64,000 nucleotides of DNA from Comamonadaceae bacterium (GTDB lineage Bacteria > Pseudomonadota > Gammaproteobacteria > Burkholderiales > Burkholderiaceae_C): assembly GCA_013297985.1 (NCBI GenBank), contig JAAFIY010000002.1, positions 1 through 64,000 on the forward strand. The letters run 5' to 3'. The notes below the pieces were generated by a model. That model made no database searches, was not told the DNA's origin, and was given only the letters and a program-made list of their open reading frames with translations. Both the position numbers and the translations under genes were made by a program. Below, piece after piece: positions 40,188 through 49,965 of the stretch. Within the stretch, counting starts at the first letter, position 1. The number at the start of each line of letters is the position of its first letter.

Positions 40188-41660
40188 ATGCGCCTACTTG
40201 GCAAAGCGCTCACGTTTGACGACGTGCTGCTCGTGCCCGCGTTTTCACAAGTCTTACCCAAAGACACATCGCTGGCGTCGCTTTTTTCCCGCAACATCAC
40301 TTTGAAGCTGCCGCTGGTGTCCGCCGCCATGGACACAGTGACCGAGTCTCGCTTGGCCATTGCCATCGCCCAAGAAGGCGGTATTGGCGTGATTCACAAG
40401 AACATGAGCGTGGCCGAGCAGGCGGCGCAAGTGGCCAAGGTCAAGCGCTACGAAAGCGGCGTGCTGCGCGACCCGGTGGTCATCACCCCCGAGCACACGG
40501 TGCGCCAAGTGCTGGCCTTGAGCGAGCAGCTCGGCGTGTCGGGCTTTCCGGTGTGTGACGGCGGCAAGGTGGTGGGCATCGTCACCGGGCGCGATTTGCG
40601 CTTTGAAGACCGCATGGACATCGCCGTGCGCACCATCATGACGCCGCGGGAGCGCTTGATTACCGTGCCTGACGGCACCACGCCCGAGCAAGCCCGCGCG
40701 CTGCTCAACAAACACAAGCTCGAGCGCTTGTTGGTCGTCAATGAAGCCTATGAGCTCAAAGGGCTCATCACCGTCAAAGACATCCACAAGCAACTGAACT
40801 TTCCCAACGCTGCGCGTGACGCCGCAGGCCGCTTGCGCGTGGCCGCCGCCGTGGGCGTGGGCGAGGGCACCGAAGAGCGCGTGGCCGCGCTGGCCAAGGC
40901 GGGCGTGGACGCGGTGGTGGTGGACACCGCCCATGGCCACAGCAAAGGCGTGATCGAGCGGGTGCGCTGGGTGAAGCAAAACTATCCGCACCTCGATGTG
41001 GTGGGCGGCAACATTGCTACTGGCGCGGCCGCACTGGCGCTGGCTGAAGCGGGGGCTGATGCGGTGAAGGTGGGCATTGGCCCGGGCAGCATTTGCACCA
41101 CCCGCATCGTGGCGGGCGTGGGCGTGCCGCAAATCACCGCCATTGACAACGTGGCCACCGCCTTGCGCGGCAGCGGCATTCCGCTGATCGCCGACGGCGG
41201 CGTGCGTTACAGCGGCGATCTGGCCAAGGCCCTGGCCGCAGGCGCCAACACCGTCATGATGGGCGGCGTGTTCGCGGGCACCGAAGAGGCGCCCGGTGAA
41301 ATCGTGCTGTACCAAGGCCGCAGCTACAAAAGCTATCGCGGCATGGGCAGCGTGGGGGCCATGCAGCAAGGCAGCGCCGACCGGTATTTTCAAGAAACCA
41401 CCCAAGGCGCCAACCCCAACGCCGACAAGCTGGTGCCCGAAGGCATCGAGGGCCGCGTGCCCTACAAGGGCTCGGTGCTGGGCATCATCTTTCAGATGGC
41501 GGGTGGCTTGCGCGCGTCCATGGGCTACTGCGGCTGTGCCACCGTGGGCGAACTGCGCGAGCGGGCCGAGTTTGTGGAAATCACCTCAGCGGGCATTCGC
41601 GAAAGCCATGTGCATGATGTGCAGATCACCAAAGAGGCACCCAACTACCGGGCCGACTAA
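40188..41660 (+). CDS. guaB: IMP dehydrogenase
   Basis: [65 protein letters not shown]. Confidence 0.98.
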   Translation: MRLLGKALTFDDVLLVPAFSQVLPKDTSLASLFSRNITLKLPLVSAAMDTVTESRLAIAIAQEGGIGVIHKNMSVAEQAAQVAKVKRYESGVLRDPVVITPEHTVRQVLALSEQLGVSGFPVCDGGKVVGIVTGRDLRFEDRMDIAVRTIMTPRERLITVPDGTTPEQARALLNKHKLERLLVVNEAYELKGLITVKDIHKQLNFPNAARDAAGRLRVAAAVGVGEGTEERVAALAKAGVDAVVVDTAHGHSKGVIERVRWVKQNYPHLDVVGGNIATGAAALALAEAGADAVKVGIGPGSICTTRIVAGVGVPQITAIDNVATALRGSGIPLIADGGVRYSGDLAKALAAGANTVMMGGVFAGTEEAPGEIVLYQGRSYKSYRGMGSVGAMQQGSADRYFQETTQGANPNADKLVPEGIEGRVPYKGSVLGIIFQMAGGLRASMGYCGCATVGELRERAEFVEITSAGIRESHVHDVQITKEAPNYRAD

Positions 41661-41750
41661 AACCCCTTGCCGGGGGCGCACAGCCCGTCACACAGCCGCC
41701 CCAAGCTGGGTGGTACAACGCTAAGCCCAATCACCACACCGGAGCCACAC

Positions 41751-42248
41751 ATGGGACTGATTCAATTCTTCAAAGATGCGGGCGAAAAACTCTTTGGCGG
41801 CAAGCCCGAGGTGGCGGCCGCCATCGCCGAGCCCAGCAACGAAGAAAAACTGGCCAAGGCCAATGTGGTGGCCGGTGACGCCATCAAGACTTACATCAAA
41901 AGCCAAGGCCTGCCCACCGACGATTTGACGGTGACCTTTGACGGCCGAGACCAAGTGGTCACCGTGGCGGGCCTAGTGGCCACCCAAGAGCTGCGAGAAA
42001 AAATCGTGCTGTGCTGCGGCAACGTGCAAAACGTGGCGGGCGTAAACGACCAACTGCAGTGCGCCGCGCCCAAAGACCCGTGTGAATATCACCTGGTGGC
42101 CAAAGGCGACACCCTCAGCGCCATTGCCAAAAAGTTCTACGGCAACGCCAACCTGTACCCGCAGATCTTTGAAGCCAACAAGCCCATGTTGAGCCACCCC
42201 GACAAAATCTACCCCGGCCAGTTGCTGCGCATTCCGCCCAAGGCCTGA
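41751..42248 (+). CDS. lysM: BON/LysM domain protein (LysM/YgaU-like)
   Basis: MGLIQFFKDAGEKLFGG...YHLVAKGDTLSAIAKKFYGNANLYPQIFEANKPMLSHPDKIYPGQLLRIP. Confidence 0.93.
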   Translation: MGLIQFFKDAGEKLFGGKPEVAAAIAEPSNEEKLAKANVVAGDAIKTYIKSQGLPTDDLTVTFDGRDQVVTVAGLVATQELREKIVLCCGNVQNVAGVNDQLQCAAPKDPCEYHLVAKGDTLSAIAKKFYGNANLYPQIFEANKPMLSHPDKIYPGQLLRIPPKA

Positions 42249-42271
42249 TCGCCGTTTGGCTTGGTTCAAAC

Positions 42272-42306
42272 GCCCGCGCCGGATGCGCGGGCTTTTTTCT
42301 TTTTGG
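42272..42306 (+). terminator. Rho-independent terminator between lysM and guaA
   Basis: GCCCGCGCcggatGCGCGGGCTTTTTTCTTTTT. Confidence 0.85.
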
Positions 42307-42317
42307 TGCACCCCGAC

Positions 42318-43961
42318 ATGACGCACGACACCGTATTGATTCTGGACTTTGGCTCGCAAGTCACCCAGCTCATTGCTCGCCGCATTCGCGAAGCGCATGT
42401 GTATTGCGAGGTGCACCCCTGCGATGTGTCAGACGATTGGCTGCGCCAATACGCCGCCAGCGGCAAAGTGCGCGGGGTGATCTTGTCGGGCAGCCACGCC
42501 AGCTTGTGGGAAGACGAAAGCCTGCGTGCACCCAAAGCGGTGTTTGAGTTGGGCGTGCCGGTGTTGGGCATCTGCTTTGGCATGTACGCCATTGCCGAGG
42601 CGCTGGGCGGCACGGTGGAAGGTGGACACAAGCGCGAATTTGGCTATGCCGAGGTGCGTGCGCGTGGTCATACCAAGCTGTTTGACGGCATCCAAGACTA
42701 CGCCACAGCCGAAGGCCACGGCATGCTGCATGTGTGGATGAGCCACGGTGACAACGTCACCCAGATGCCACCGGGCTTCAAGCTCATGGCCAGCACCGAC
42801 AGCTGCCCGATTGCGGGCATGGCCGATGAACAGCGGCGCATCTACGGCGTGCAGTTTCACCCCGAGGTGACGCACACCACACAGGGCCGCGCCATCCTCA
42901 ATCGCTTTGTGCTGGACATCTGCGGCGCAAAGCCCGATTGGGTGATGAAAGACCACATCGAAGAAGCCGTGGCCGCCATCCGCGCCCAGGTGGGGGATGA
43001 AGAAGTCGTCTTGGGGCTGTCAGGCGGGGTGGATTCATCGGTGGCCGCAGCCCTCATCCACCGCGCCATTGGCGATCAATTGACCTGCGTGTTTGTCGAC
43101 CACGGCCTGCTGCGGCTGAACGAAGGCGACGCGGTCATGGACATGTTTGTGGGCCAGCTGCACGCCAAAGTGATTCGGGTGGATGCGTCTGATCGCTTTC
43201 TGGGCGCGCTGGCAGGCGTGGCCGAGCCAGAAGCTAAACGCAAAATCATCGGCCGTGAATTTGTAGAGGTTTTTAAGGCCCAAGCGCAGCAATTGACTGC
43301 CCAAGCAGCTACAAATTCTGTAGCAACCGCGTCGCAACGCCGTGGCGCCACATTCTTGGCCCAAGGCACGATCTACCCTGACGTGATCGAGAGCGGCGGC
43401 GCCAAAAGCAAGAAAGCTGTCACCATCAAAAGCCACCACAACGTAGGCGGTCTGCCCGAGCAGCTAGGCCTAAAGCTGTTGGAGCCCCTGCGCGACTTGT
43501 TCAAAGACGAAGTGCGCGAACTGGGCGTGGCCTTAGGCCTGCCACCCCACATGGTGTACCGCCACCCCTTTCCCGGCCCCGGGCTGGGCGTGCGCATCTT
43601 GGGCGAAGTCAAACGCGAATACGCCGACCTATTGCGCCAAGCCGACGCCATCTTTATTGAAGAACTGCGCCGCCACACCGACCCCGCCACCGGCAAAACC
43701 TGGTACGACCTAACAAGTCAAGCCTTCGCCGTCTTCTTGCCTGTGAAAAGCGTCGGCGTGATGGGCGACGGCCGCACCTACGACTATGTGGTGGCCCTGC
43801 GCGCGGTGCAAACCAGCGACTTCATGACGGCCGACTGGGCCGAGCTGCCGTATGCGCTGCTAAAGAAAGTGTCGAGCCGCATCATCAATGAGGTGCGGGG
43901 GATTAACCGGGTGACCTACGACGTGAGCAGCAAGCCGCCGGCGACGATTGAGTGGGAGTGA
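42318..43961 (+). CDS. guaA: GMP synthase (glutamine-hydrolysing)
   Basis: [25 protein letters not shown]...[35 protein letters not shown]...PPATIEWE end. Confidence 0.98.
   Translation: MTHDTVLILDFGSQVTQLIARRIREAHVYCEVHPCDVSDDWLRQYAASGKVRGVILSGSHASLWEDESLRAPKAVFELGVPVLGICFGMYAIAEALGGTVEGGHKREFGYAEVRARGHTKLFDGIQDYATAEGHGMLHVWMSHGDNVTQMPPGFKLMASTDSCPIAGMADEQRRIYGVQFHPEVTHTTQGRAILNRFVLDICGAKPDWVMKDHIEEAVAAIRAQVGDEEVVLGLSGGVDSSVAAALIHRAIGDQLTCVFVDHGLLRLNEGDAVMDMFVGQLHAKVIRVDASDRFLGALAGVAEPEAKRKIIGREFVEVFKAQAQQLTAQAATNSVATASQRRGATFLAQGTIYPDVIESGGAKSKKAVTIKSHHNVGGLPEQLGLKLLEPLRDLFKDEVRELGVALGLPPHMVYRHPFPGPGLGVRILGEVKREYADLLRQADAIFIEELRRHTDPATGKTWYDLTSQAFAVFLPVKSVGVMGDGRTYDYVVALRAVQTSDFMTADWAELPYALLKKVSSRIINEVRGINRVTYDVSSKPPATIEWE
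43278..43329 (+). repeat. Dispersed two-hairpin repeat in frame inside guaA
   Basis: ggcccaaGCGCAGcaattgaCTGCccaagcAGCTACaaattctGTAGCAAccg; encodes apparent extra residues ([16 protein letters not shown]) before [14 protein letters not shown]. Confidence 0.75.
43944..43961 (+). repeat. guaA 3' end attachment-like direct repeat, site 1
   Basis: ACGATTGAGTGGGAGTGA. Confidence 0.7.
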
Positions 43962-44029
43962 CGGAGAGTTCTGGTTGCTTGCGATTGGTGTGCGCTTTGC
44001 ATACGAGACGGTGACTATGCGACACCGTG

Positions 44030-44890
44030 CTAGGCTGCAGACCGAATAGCATCAATCGCCTTGTTAATTGAAGACGAGCCTAAGCGTGTAAACACTGAAT
44101 TGAGGAAAGAAAGCCGATTATTGGCATCCGCAGTGTGTTTATAGAAATCGTCGTTGTCGTCAAAGTATCCCCAATCGTTTCGTATGTTTCCCGACGCTTT
44201 TGTATTGGGCAATGCTTGAATAAAAGACGAAGAATTTGCATTCCATTGCGAGTTGCCAGCGAGGTGGATGCCGAATCCGACAGAGCGACCTTCATTCGCA
44301 AGCTTCTTACGAGCAGCATTTGCTAGAGGCATATCAACAACATAAGAGTCCAGCGCGATCCATTTTCTTTCCAAGAAAACTTCTGCAACCGCATGGTCAA
44401 CGAATGCTGTGCCCGGTGAGAATAGGCCGCGAAGTACCTGTGAAGACAAGGCAACATATCGAATGCGCGTAGGGATATCAACTGATCGGAGTAATGCGCA
44501 AAAAAGCATCGCTTTTGTGTTGCAGTATCCCAGCTGTCTATCAAGTACCTCGCTAGCTTTCATATCGTAGAAAGCAGGTGCAATACCGAATTGAATGTTA
44601 TCGCGTACCCAGTTGTGAATCTTGGCTGCTCTATCTAGATCATTTCCAGCGCCATCAACCAAAGTTTGCGCCAGTCCCACTACGGCGTTATGGTTGCTAT
44701 CAATTAAACGTGTGGGTTGGGTATGCTTTTTCGTCGGTAAATCCGCGAAGTTTTCGCTTGCCAAAATAGTTGAACTGAATGTCATGGTCAATACCCCACC
44801 GGCTATCTGGCTTAAGACATCGCGGCGCAGCAAATCCTTTTCCTTCATCTCGGCTTCCATGGATGTGTAGCTTATTGCATTTCTAACCAT
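44030..44890 (-). CDS. Transglutaminase-like cysteine peptidase with Tat-like signal (intact copy)
   Basis: LLRRDVLSQIAGGVLTMTFSSTILA; DRAAKIHNWVRDNIQFGI...LDRQLGYCNTKAMLFCALLRSVDIPTRIRYV; true start probably 44860 or 44848. Confidence 0.82.
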   Translation of the reverse strand: MVRNAISYTSMEAEMKEKDLLRRDVLSQIAGGVLTMTFSSTILASENFADLPTKKHTQPTRLIDSNHNAVVGLAQTLVDGAGNDLDRAAKIHNWVRDNIQFGIAPAFYDMKASEVLDRQLGYCNTKAMLFCALLRSVDIPTRIRYVALSSQVLRGLFSPGTAFVDHAVAEVFLERKWIALDSYVVDMPLANAARKKLANEGRSVGFGIHLAGNSQWNANSSSFIQALPNTKASGNIRNDWGYFDDNDDFYKHTADANNRLSFLNSVFTRLGSSSINKAIDAIRSAA

Positions 44891-45477
44891 ATCTCGTTGC
44901 GTCGCATAAACCGAGGTGTCAGAGGTCGGTTGTAGCGGGCAAGTACGGGTTCACCCTTTGTAGACAAACTATTGGATTTCAAAGTGCTGCGTAACTTAGA
45001 CAAATACCACTCGTCGTTTGCAGCCGACCAAGCGCCCGAATAGCGAATGACAGCCCATTGTCTAGCTGGTATTTGACGCAGTTGAATGCGTGAGTCCAAC
45101 GGCTCGGGTGCGCTTTCCAAATTTACTGTTCTGGGCAGGACAAATTGAATCTGTGTGCCACCCTCTACATTTACATGAGTCACGGGAGCAGTCATTTCCA
45201 TTTTCATTGGGACTCTAGACTGAGTGACCGGCGCTGTCATTTCGAACTGACGCTCGCCTTTGTTTTTTCCGAAGATATAACCAGCCAGTATGGGAAATGC
45301 AAGGTTACCCGCATCCTCGGGCTTTGAATCAATAACAACCTGAGCCACAACGTAGGGGTTGTACTGCCGTACCTCAACCTGATCTATGGTTTGAACGACT
45401 CGATAGCCAGGCTCTTCAGCAGCTTGACTCATCCATGGAAAAACTAAAAGGAGAATTTTGGATAAAAAGCGCAGCAT
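44872..45477 (-). CDS. SOUL family heme-binding protein (copy 1)
   Basis: EEPGYRVVQTIDQVEVRQYNPYVVAQV...FGKNKGERQFEMTAPVTQSRVPMKMEMTAPV. Confidence 0.95.
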   Translation of the reverse strand: MLRFLSKILLLVFPWMSQAAEEPGYRVVQTIDQVEVRQYNPYVVAQVVIDSKPEDAGNLAFPILAGYIFGKNKGERQFEMTAPVTQSRVPMKMEMTAPVTHVNVEGGTQIQFVLPRTVNLESAPEPLDSRIQLRQIPARQWAVIRYSGAWSAANDEWYLSKLRSTLKSNSLSTKGEPVLARYNRPLTPRFMRRNEIWLEMQ

Positions 45478-45529
45478 ATGTGCTCCGTAAAGTTGACGAA
45501 ATGTAGTGGGTATTCCCGAGAAGGAAGAC

Positions 45530-46309
45530 TTATCGGGTTGCTGTCATTGATTTAGATCGCTTGCGTACATAAAAAGTAGTTATCACGATTGCAACAATCA
45601 CACACCCAGCACCTGCGGCAACCAATGGTTGATTGGTGGAAATCAAATTGTCAACAATGATGGCAACTTGAGCCCAAAGCAGCGTTAGTACGTAGGCCAT
45701 AGAAGCCTTGGTTTTGTAAATCATGGTGAGTGCGATCAAGGATGCACAGGCGAGTGTGAAAAATGCGAGAGCGACGTTTTGCAATCCGAAAATAGAGATG
45801 CCATATTCAGGCAAGATGTTTGTGAAGTTAAGCACAGTAGCCGCAGTTAACCATCCAGCATAAATGCCAAGTAGTGGTCGAACAACGCGTCGCTCGCCTT
45901 TTGTCGGAGAGCTGTTTTGAAGGGAGATAAGAAGTGCAGCTGAAATTAGCGTAAACATGATCACAATGAGTGGAATGGTTAGATATGCTGGACCCCAGCG
46001 TGCAAACACGATCCAAGCAACGCAAGATGCGAAACATCCCGCTGTGTACCAGCCGATTTTCTTGTAGATTGGGTTCGAGTGTTGTGAAGGTAATGCCTGT
46101 AACACACCATACACGACTGAGAGCGAGTAAATCAAAAACCAAATTGCGAACGCATAGATGGCAGGAGTTGCAAAATCCTGTTGTGCCGAAATCGGACCAT
46201 CAGCGGACAGAACCTCAAAATCCGATGCGCCAAAGACCAAGTTAGCGGTTATGAACTGTGCTATCGCTAGAATCAAGTTAAGCGTGATGCGAAAAAAATC
46301 AGAATTCAT
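45530..46309 (-). CDS. TspO/MBR-like integral membrane protein (copy 1)
   Basis: Multi-TM; ATPAIYAFAIWFLIYSLSVVYGVLQALPSQ, LLGIYAGWLTAATVLNFTNIL. Confidence 0.65.
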   Translation of the reverse strand: MNSDFFRITLNLILAIAQFITANLVFGASDFEVLSADGPISAQQDFATPAIYAFAIWFLIYSLSVVYGVLQALPSQHSNPIYKKIGWYTAGCFASCVAWIVFARWGPAYLTIPLIVIMFTLISAALLISLQNSSPTKGERRVVRPLLGIYAGWLTAATVLNFTNILPEYGISIFGLQNVALAFFTLACASLIALTMIYKTKASMAYVLTLLWAQVAIIVDNLISTNQPLVAAGAGCVIVAIVITTFYVRKRSKSMTATR

Positions 46310-46356
46310 GAACAGGCCTTTTCTAGGTGGAGGTAAATTTCTTTCTTTTAATAACT

Positions 46357-46372
46357 TATATCATATGATATA
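46357..46372. promoter_or_regulatory. Candidate TetR-type operator (perfect 16-bp palindrome TATATCATATGATATA)
   Basis: In the AT-rich upstream region of the TspO-like operon; duplicated at 49897-49912. Confidence 0.5.
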
Positions 46373-46425
46373 TTTTATTATCCTTCCGGCCGTAGTGGTT
46401 ATTTCGAGCTATTGATCGGAGTTAG

Positions 46426-47619
46426 GGAAGGTCTGAAAAATCGCTCATCCAGCGGTGCTCACTGACAAGCGTGGCCACTTTGGTCGGTTTTGATCTGATT
46501 TCACTCATCAAAGGCCTGGGTGAGGGTGTTTGGGTGCGCCCTTGCCGCGTTTGCAGGCCGCAGTGGTCGCTTGCAGACACACTTGTCCATCCAGTACCTC
46601 AAGCCGTTTGCGCGCCATCCACAGATTGGCCAGAGCAAACAAGGTGTGCAGTTGAGCGGTGTTCTTTTGGAGTCCGCGATAGCGCACCTTGACATGACCA
46701 AACTGGCGCTTGAGGACACGAAACGGATGCTCGACCTTGGCGCGCATGCGAGCCGTCAGGCGTTCACGCTGATCAATCAGGGCGTCAATGGGGTCGGCCT
46801 TGTCCAGCGCACGGCGCAGCCCCGGGCGCATGGCGGTGATCCAGGGGATGTGGCGCGTGGCCTCAGCCCGCTTGGCCACGCCCTGGTAGCCCGCATCGCC
46901 CAGCGCGACTTCTTCTTCGCCATGCAACAGCGCATGGGCCTGGGTAACGTCGTTAACGTTGGCAGGCGTGCCAATGACGGTGTGCACCAGGCCCGACTGC
47001 GCATCCACGCCGATGTGGGCCTTCATCCCGAAGTACCACTGATTGCCCTTCTTGGCTTGGTGCATCTCAGGGTCACGCTCGCCACTGGCGTTCTTGGTCG
47101 AACTCGGGGCCGCAATCAGTGTGGCGTCCACCACTGTGCCCGCCTTGAGCAGCAGGCCCTTTTGGCTGAGCACGCCGTTGACCAAGGCCAGCATCTGCAC
47201 AGCCAAGTCGTGGCGCTCCAGCAGGTGGCGAAACCTCAGGATGGTGCTCTCATCGGGCAGCCGGGTGCTCCAGTTGTCCAGGCCCGCAAACTCCCGAAAC
47301 AGCGGCACGTCGTGCAGTGCCTCTTCCATCGCCGGATCGCTCAGCGTGAACCACTGCTGCATGAAGTGAATGCGCAGCATGGTGTCAATGCCAAAGGGCG
47401 GGCGGCCCCGCACACTGACCGGTGCATAGGGGGCCACAAGGGCCACCAAGCGATCCCAGGGCACCACGCGGTTCATCTCGTCCAAGAACTCGCGTTTGCG
47501 GGTGCGCTTGTTCGACAGGTTCAGGCCCAGATCGGTTTGCTTCATGGTTCGAATTGTCTGGCCTCGGTCAGCTACGGGCTACGCCCAGGGGGTCTGAGGT
47601 GGACTTTTGCAGACTTTCC
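46426..47619 (-). mobile_element. IS5-family insertion sequence, copy 1
   Basis: Terminal inverted repeats GGAAGGTCTGAAAAATC / GGAAAGTCTGCAAAAGTC; one transposase ORF; YTAR-type flanks (TTAG left, CTAA right). Confidence 0.92.
46508..47545 (-). CDS. IS5-family transposase (copy 1)
   Basis: RGRPPFGIDTMLRIHFMQQWFTLSDPAMEEALHDVPLFREFAGL...DATLIAAPSSTKN...GNQWYFGMKAHIGVDAQSGLVHTV. Confidence 0.96.
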   Translation of the reverse strand: MKQTDLGLNLSNKRTRKREFLDEMNRVVPWDRLVALVAPYAPVSVRGRPPFGIDTMLRIHFMQQWFTLSDPAMEEALHDVPLFREFAGLDNWSTRLPDESTILRFRHLLERHDLAVQMLALVNGVLSQKGLLLKAGTVVDATLIAAPSSTKNASGERDPEMHQAKKGNQWYFGMKAHIGVDAQSGLVHTVIGTPANVNDVTQAHALLHGEEEVALGDAGYQGVAKRAEATRHIPWITAMRPGLRRALDKADPIDALIDQRERLTARMRAKVEHPFRVLKRQFGHVKVRYRGLQKNTAQLHTLFALANLWMARKRLEVLDGQVCLQATTAACKRGKGAPKHPHPGL

Positions 47620-48430
47620 CTAAGCGTGTAAACACTGAATTGAGGAAAGAAAGCCGATTATTGGCATCCGCAGTGTGTTTATAGAAATCGTCGTTGTCGT
47701 CAAAGTATCCCCAATCGTTTCGTATGTTTCCCGACGCTTTTGTATTGGGCAATGCTTGAATAAAAGACGAAGAATTTGCATTCCATTGCGAGTTGCCAGC
47801 GAGGTGGATGCCGAATCCGACAGAGCGACCTTCATTCGCAAGCTTCTTACGAGCAGCATTTGCTAGAGGCATATCAACAACATAAGAGTCCAGCGCGATC
47901 CATTTTCTTTCCAAGAAAACTTCTGCAACCGCATGGTCAACGAATGCTGTGCCCGGTGAGAATAGGCCGCGAAGTACCTGTGAAGACAAGGCAACATATC
48001 GAATGCGCGTAGGGATATCAACTGATCGGAGTAATGCGCAAAAAAGCATCGCTTTTGTGTTGCAGTATCCCAGCTGTCTATCAAGTACCTCGCTAGCTTT
48101 CATATCGTAGAAAGCAGGTGCAATACCGAATTGAATGTTATCGCGTACCCAGTTGTGAATCTTGGCTGCTCTATCTAGATCATTTCCAGCGCCATCAACC
48201 AAAGTTTGCGCCAGTCCCACTACGGCGTTATGGTTGCTATCAATTAAACGTGTGGGTTGGGTATGCTTTTTCGTCGGTAAATCCGCGAAGTTTTCGCTTG
48301 CCAAAATAGTTGAACTGAATGTCATGGTCAATACCCCACCGGCTATCTGGCTTAAGACATCGCGGCGCAGCAAATCCTTTTCCTTCATCTCGGCTTCCAT
48401 GGATGTGTAGCTTATTGCATTTCTAACCAT
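47579..48430 (-). pseudogene. Second copy of the transglutaminase-like gene with its C-terminus replaced by IS-derived sequence
   Basis: Identical to 44030..44890 until ...SVFTRLG, then KVCKSPPQTPWA* read from the IS end. Confidence 0.88.
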
Positions 48431-49017
48431 ATCTCGTTGCGTCGCATAAACCGAGGTGTCAGAGGTCGGTTGTAGCGGGCAAGTACGGGTTCACCCTTTG
48501 TAGACAAACTATTGGATTTCAAAGTGCTGCGTAACTTAGACAAATACCACTCGTCGTTTGCAGCCGACCAAGCGCCCGAATAGCGAATGACAGCCCATTG
48601 TCTAGCTGGTATTTGACGCAGTTGAATGCGTGAGTCCAACGGCTCGGGTGCGCTTTCCAAATTTACTGTTCTGGGCAGGACAAATTGAATCTGTGTGCCA
48701 CCCTCTACATTTACATGAGTCACGGGAGCAGTCATTTCCATTTTCATTGGGACTCTAGACTGAGTGACCGGCGCTGTCATTTCGAACTGACGCTCGCCTT
48801 TGTTTTTTCCGAAGATATAACCAGCCAGTATGGGAAATGCAAGGTTACCCGCATCCTCGGGCTTTGAATCAATAACAACCTGAGCCACAACGTAGGGGTT
48901 GTACTGCCGTACCTCAACCTGATCTATGGTTTGAACGACTCGATAGCCAGGCTCTTCAGCAGCTTGACTCATCCATGGAAAAACTAAAAGGAGAATTTTG
49001 GATAAAAAGCGCAGCAT
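48412..49017 (-). CDS. SOUL family heme-binding protein (copy 2)
   Basis: Identical translation to 44872..45477. Confidence 0.95.
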   Translation of the reverse strand: MLRFLSKILLLVFPWMSQAAEEPGYRVVQTIDQVEVRQYNPYVVAQVVIDSKPEDAGNLAFPILAGYIFGKNKGERQFEMTAPVTQSRVPMKMEMTAPVTHVNVEGGTQIQFVLPRTVNLESAPEPLDSRIQLRQIPARQWAVIRYSGAWSAANDEWYLSKLRSTLKSNSLSTKGEPVLARYNRPLTPRFMRRNEIWLEMQ

Positions 49018-49069
49018 ATGTGCTCCGTAAAGTTGACGAAATGTAGTGGGTATTCCCGAGAAGGAAGAC

Positions 49070-49849
49070 TTATCGGGTTGCTGTCATTGATTTAGATCGC
49101 TTGCGTACATAAAAAGTAGTTATCACGATTGCAACAATCACACACCCAGCACCTGCGGCAACCAATGGTTGATTGGTGGAAATCAAATTGTCAACAATGA
49201 TGGCAACTTGAGCCCAAAGCAGCGTTAGTACGTAGGCCATAGAAGCCTTGGTTTTGTAAATCATGGTGAGTGCGATCAAGGATGCACAGGCGAGTGTGAA
49301 AAATGCGAGAGCGACGTTTTGCAATCCGAAAATAGAGATGCCATATTCAGGCAAGATGTTTGTGAAGTTAAGCACAGTAGCCGCAGTTAACCATCCAGCA
49401 TAAATGCCAAGTAGTGGTCGAACAACGCGTCGCTCGCCTTTTGTCGGAGAGCTGTTTTGAAGGGAGATAAGAAGTGCAGCTGAAATTAGCGTAAACATGA
49501 TCACAATGAGTGGAATGGTTAGATATGCTGGACCCCAGCGTGCAAACACGATCCAAGCAACGCAAGATGCGAAACATCCCGCTGTGTACCAGCCGATTTT
49601 CTTGTAGATTGGGTTCGAGTGTTGTGAAGGTAATGCCTGTAACACACCATACACGACTGAGAGCGAGTAAATCAAAAACCAAATTGCGAACGCATAGATG
49701 GCAGGAGTTGCAAAATCCTGTTGTGCCGAAATCGGACCATCAGCGGACAGAACCTCAAAATCCGATGCGCCAAAGACCAAGTTAGCGGTTATGAACTGTG
49801 CTATCGCTAGAATCAAGTTAAGCGTGATGCGAAAAAAATCAGAATTCAT
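49070..49849 (-). CDS. TspO/MBR-like integral membrane protein (copy 2)
   Basis: Identical translation to 45530..46309. Confidence 0.65.
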   Translation of the reverse strand: MNSDFFRITLNLILAIAQFITANLVFGASDFEVLSADGPISAQQDFATPAIYAFAIWFLIYSLSVVYGVLQALPSQHSNPIYKKIGWYTAGCFASCVAWIVFARWGPAYLTIPLIVIMFTLISAALLISLQNSSPTKGERRVVRPLLGIYAGWLTAATVLNFTNILPEYGISIFGLQNVALAFFTLACASLIALTMIYKTKASMAYVLTLLWAQVAIIVDNLISTNQPLVAAGAGCVIVAIVITTFYVRKRSKSMTATR

Positions 49850-49965
49850 GAACAGGCCTTTTCTAGGTGGAGGTAAATTTCTTTCTTTTAATAACTTATA
49901 TCATATGATATATTTTATTATCCTTCCGGCCGTAGTGGTTATTTCGAGCTATTGATCGGAGTTAG

